Part shown: in pieces, positions 63,187 to 64,000 of the stretch
How the letters are laid out: each line of letters starts with the position of its first letter
Position numbering within the stretch: position 1 is the first letter of the stretch
Origin: Halomarinibacterium sp034670265
GTDB lineage: Bacteria > Bacteroidota > Bacteroidia > Flavobacteriales > Flavobacteriaceae
Direction of reading: 5' to 3'
Length of the DNA: 64,000 bases
Assembly: GCA_034670265.1 (NCBI GenBank)
Contig: JAXMNU010000005.1
Span: forward strand, 1-64,000
The notes under the pieces: generated by a model
The model's input: the letters and a program-made list of their open reading frames with translations, nothing else
Told to the model about the DNA's origin: nothing
Databases searched by the model: none
Made by a program: the position numbers and the translations under genes

Positions 63187-63843
63187 ATGAAGCTACTTTT
63201 TACGAAAACGCCCAAATTTGTTGCTTGGTTATTTCCAAAACGAATTTGGGCGTTTTCACGTTCAGAAAACAACGTGTATCTCACCTTTGATGACGGTCCT
63301 ATTGCAGAAGTGACCCCTTGGGTTTTGGACCAGTTAAAGTCCTATAATGCTAAAGCTACTTTCTTTTGCATTGGGGAAAATATAAAGAAACATCCTACTA
63401 TCTTCGAAAGAATAATTTCTGAAGGACATGCTTTCGGAAATCATACGTTTAATCACTTAAATGGTACCAAAACTTCAACTGAAACATACATTCAAAATGT
63501 AAATACTTTTGAAGAAACCATTCAAAATTTTAAAAATATAGAAGTCCAAAAATCCAATCTGTTTCGTCCGCCTTATGGAAGATTAACTCAAAAGCAAGCT
63601 AAAATGCTTCAGCAAAAAAGGTATAAAATAGTGATGTGGGACGTACTAAGTTATGATTGGGAAAAAGAAGTTTCAGAAGTACAATGTCTTCAAAATGTAT
63701 TAAAAAATATTCAACCAGGAAGTATTGTTGTTTTTCACGACAGTCTAAAAGCAGAAAATAATTTACGGTATGTCCTTCCGAAGGTGTTAGAATGTATTAA
63801 AGAAAGAGGTTGGAAGGCTTTGGCTATCCCAATGACAGCTTAA
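63187..63843 (+). CDS. Polysaccharide deacetylase family protein (NodB domain)
   Basis: The 218-residue protein has all five NodB motifs: TFDDGP (33-38), the metal triad HTFNH (His86, His90), RPPYGR, WDVLSYDW and VVFHDS near the end. Such enzymes remove acetyl groups from N-acetylglucosamine polymers or peptidoglycan. There is no signal peptide, only a short hydrophobic N-terminus (FVAWLFPKRIWAF), so its location is uncertain. The tight spacing to the DUF2723 gene suggests a shared sugar-polymer or glycoprotein pathway. Confidence 0.9.
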   Translation: MKLLFTKTPKFVAWLFPKRIWAFSRSENNVYLTFDDGPIAEVTPWVLDQLKSYNAKATFFCIGENIKKHPTIFERIISEGHAFGNHTFNHLNGTKTSTETYIQNVNTFEETIQNFKNIEVQKSNLFRPPYGRLTQKQAKMLQQKRYKIVMWDVLSYDWEKEVSEVQCLQNVLKNIQPGSIVVFHDSLKAENNLRYVLPKVLECIKERGWKALAIPMTA

Positions 63844-64000
63844 ACAAACTCTTTTACAAGCCCAATTAATGTGTTAGCATCCTGCTCACCACTTTGGCGC
63901 CATTTCATTTCACCATTCTTATATATCATGAGTGTTGGTAAGCCTTTTACGCGTAGCGCATCAGATAGTTCTTGATTTTTTTCAATATCAATTTTAATGA
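63840..64000 (-). CDS. Thioredoxin family protein, N-terminal part beyond the window
   Basis: I read this from the minus strand; only the last 53 codons lie in the window. The visible end is IKIDIEKNQELSDALRVKGL followed by PTLMIYKNGEMKWRQSGEQ. It includes the cis-proline of the thioredoxin fold (VKGLPT) and the closing helix DANTLIGLVKEFV. The CXXC part lies outside. It overlaps the convergent deacetylase stop by four bases (TTAA). Confidence 0.8.
   Translation of the reverse strand, partial: IKIDIEKNQELSDALRVKGLPTLMIYKNGEMKWRQSGEQDANTLIGLVKEFV

Noticed and set aside
1..64000. Search for CRISPR arrays, insertion sequences, prophage, toxin-antitoxin or restriction genes
   Set aside because: No regular repeat-spacer pattern, transposase, integrase or defence-gene motif was seen; the only phage-like name (holin-like protein at 58283-58615) belongs to a chromosomal stress operon.

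Overview
The window is a chromosomal segment of a member of the Bacteroidota, almost certainly a gliding or marine-type Flavobacteriaceae. The DNA is AT-rich. Promoters match the Bacteroidota pattern (TTTG or TTG, a gap of about 19-21, then TAnnTTTG) and Shine-Dalgarno sequences are generally absent. The gene content is also diagnostic: the giant type IX secretion protein SprA, a RemB-like gliding protein, alternative complex III, and a choice-of-anchor-L adhesin. I see no insertion sequence, prophage, CRISPR array or resistance island. The region is dense core genome, with no gene-free stretch above 300 bases; the longest, 58824-59081, holds a terminator and an operator/promoter.

Layout. 1-1225 (-) is a truncated secreted adhesin. 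1300-4672 (+) holds an Nfu-type Fe-S scaffold, a dodecin and a DUF255 lipoprotein. 4850-7071 (+) is a tandem family of three related secreted proteins of unknown function. 7072-14937 (-) is an ABC-type tripartite efflux operon (ATPase, two FtsX-type permeases, two membrane-fusion proteins, one TolC-like channel) with tsaB coupled at its end. 15069-20191 (-) holds haem O synthase, cytochrome oxidase subunits III, III and IV, then a separate SCO/DUF420 unit for copper-site assembly. 20315-21496 (+) is a secreted metallo-beta-lactamase-fold hydrolase. 21499-25325 (-) has a RemB-like outer-membrane protein and two TonB proteins that share one TonB-C module. 25386-34043 (-) is ruvA-sprA-gcvH-vanZ. 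34131-38474 (-) has malic enzyme, queG and ruvB. 38566-50211 (-) is one long respiratory operon, actABCDEF plus ctaC and ctaD. 50416-50811 (+) is a SPOR protein. 50857-55313 (-) is rimP-nusA-infB. 55473-58823 (+) has a universal stress protein and a stress operon (dps, mscS, ytxH, holin-like, small protein). 59082-59546 (+) is an orphan secreted protein, followed by tRNA-Gln (-), a DUF2723 membrane glycosyltransferase, a NodB-type deacetylase and a truncated thioredoxin.

How the genes work together. Two blocks build one respiratory chain: ACIII passes electrons from menaquinol to the aa3-type oxidase encoded beside it, while the 15-20 kb block supplies haem and copper maturation and the remaining oxidase subunits. 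SprA, the RemB-like protein, the TonB proteins and the secreted adhesin form a cell-surface and gliding theme.

The most striking regulatory signal is a long operator, with helically phased TTAAC/GTTAA half-sites, that occurs twice: upstream of the dps stress operon and upstream of the orphan secreted protein at 59082. It has the same geometry and the same distance to the start codon in both places. A terminator-like hairpin in the leader of rimP-nusA-infB and a copper-ligand-less SCO paralogue are the next most interesting points.
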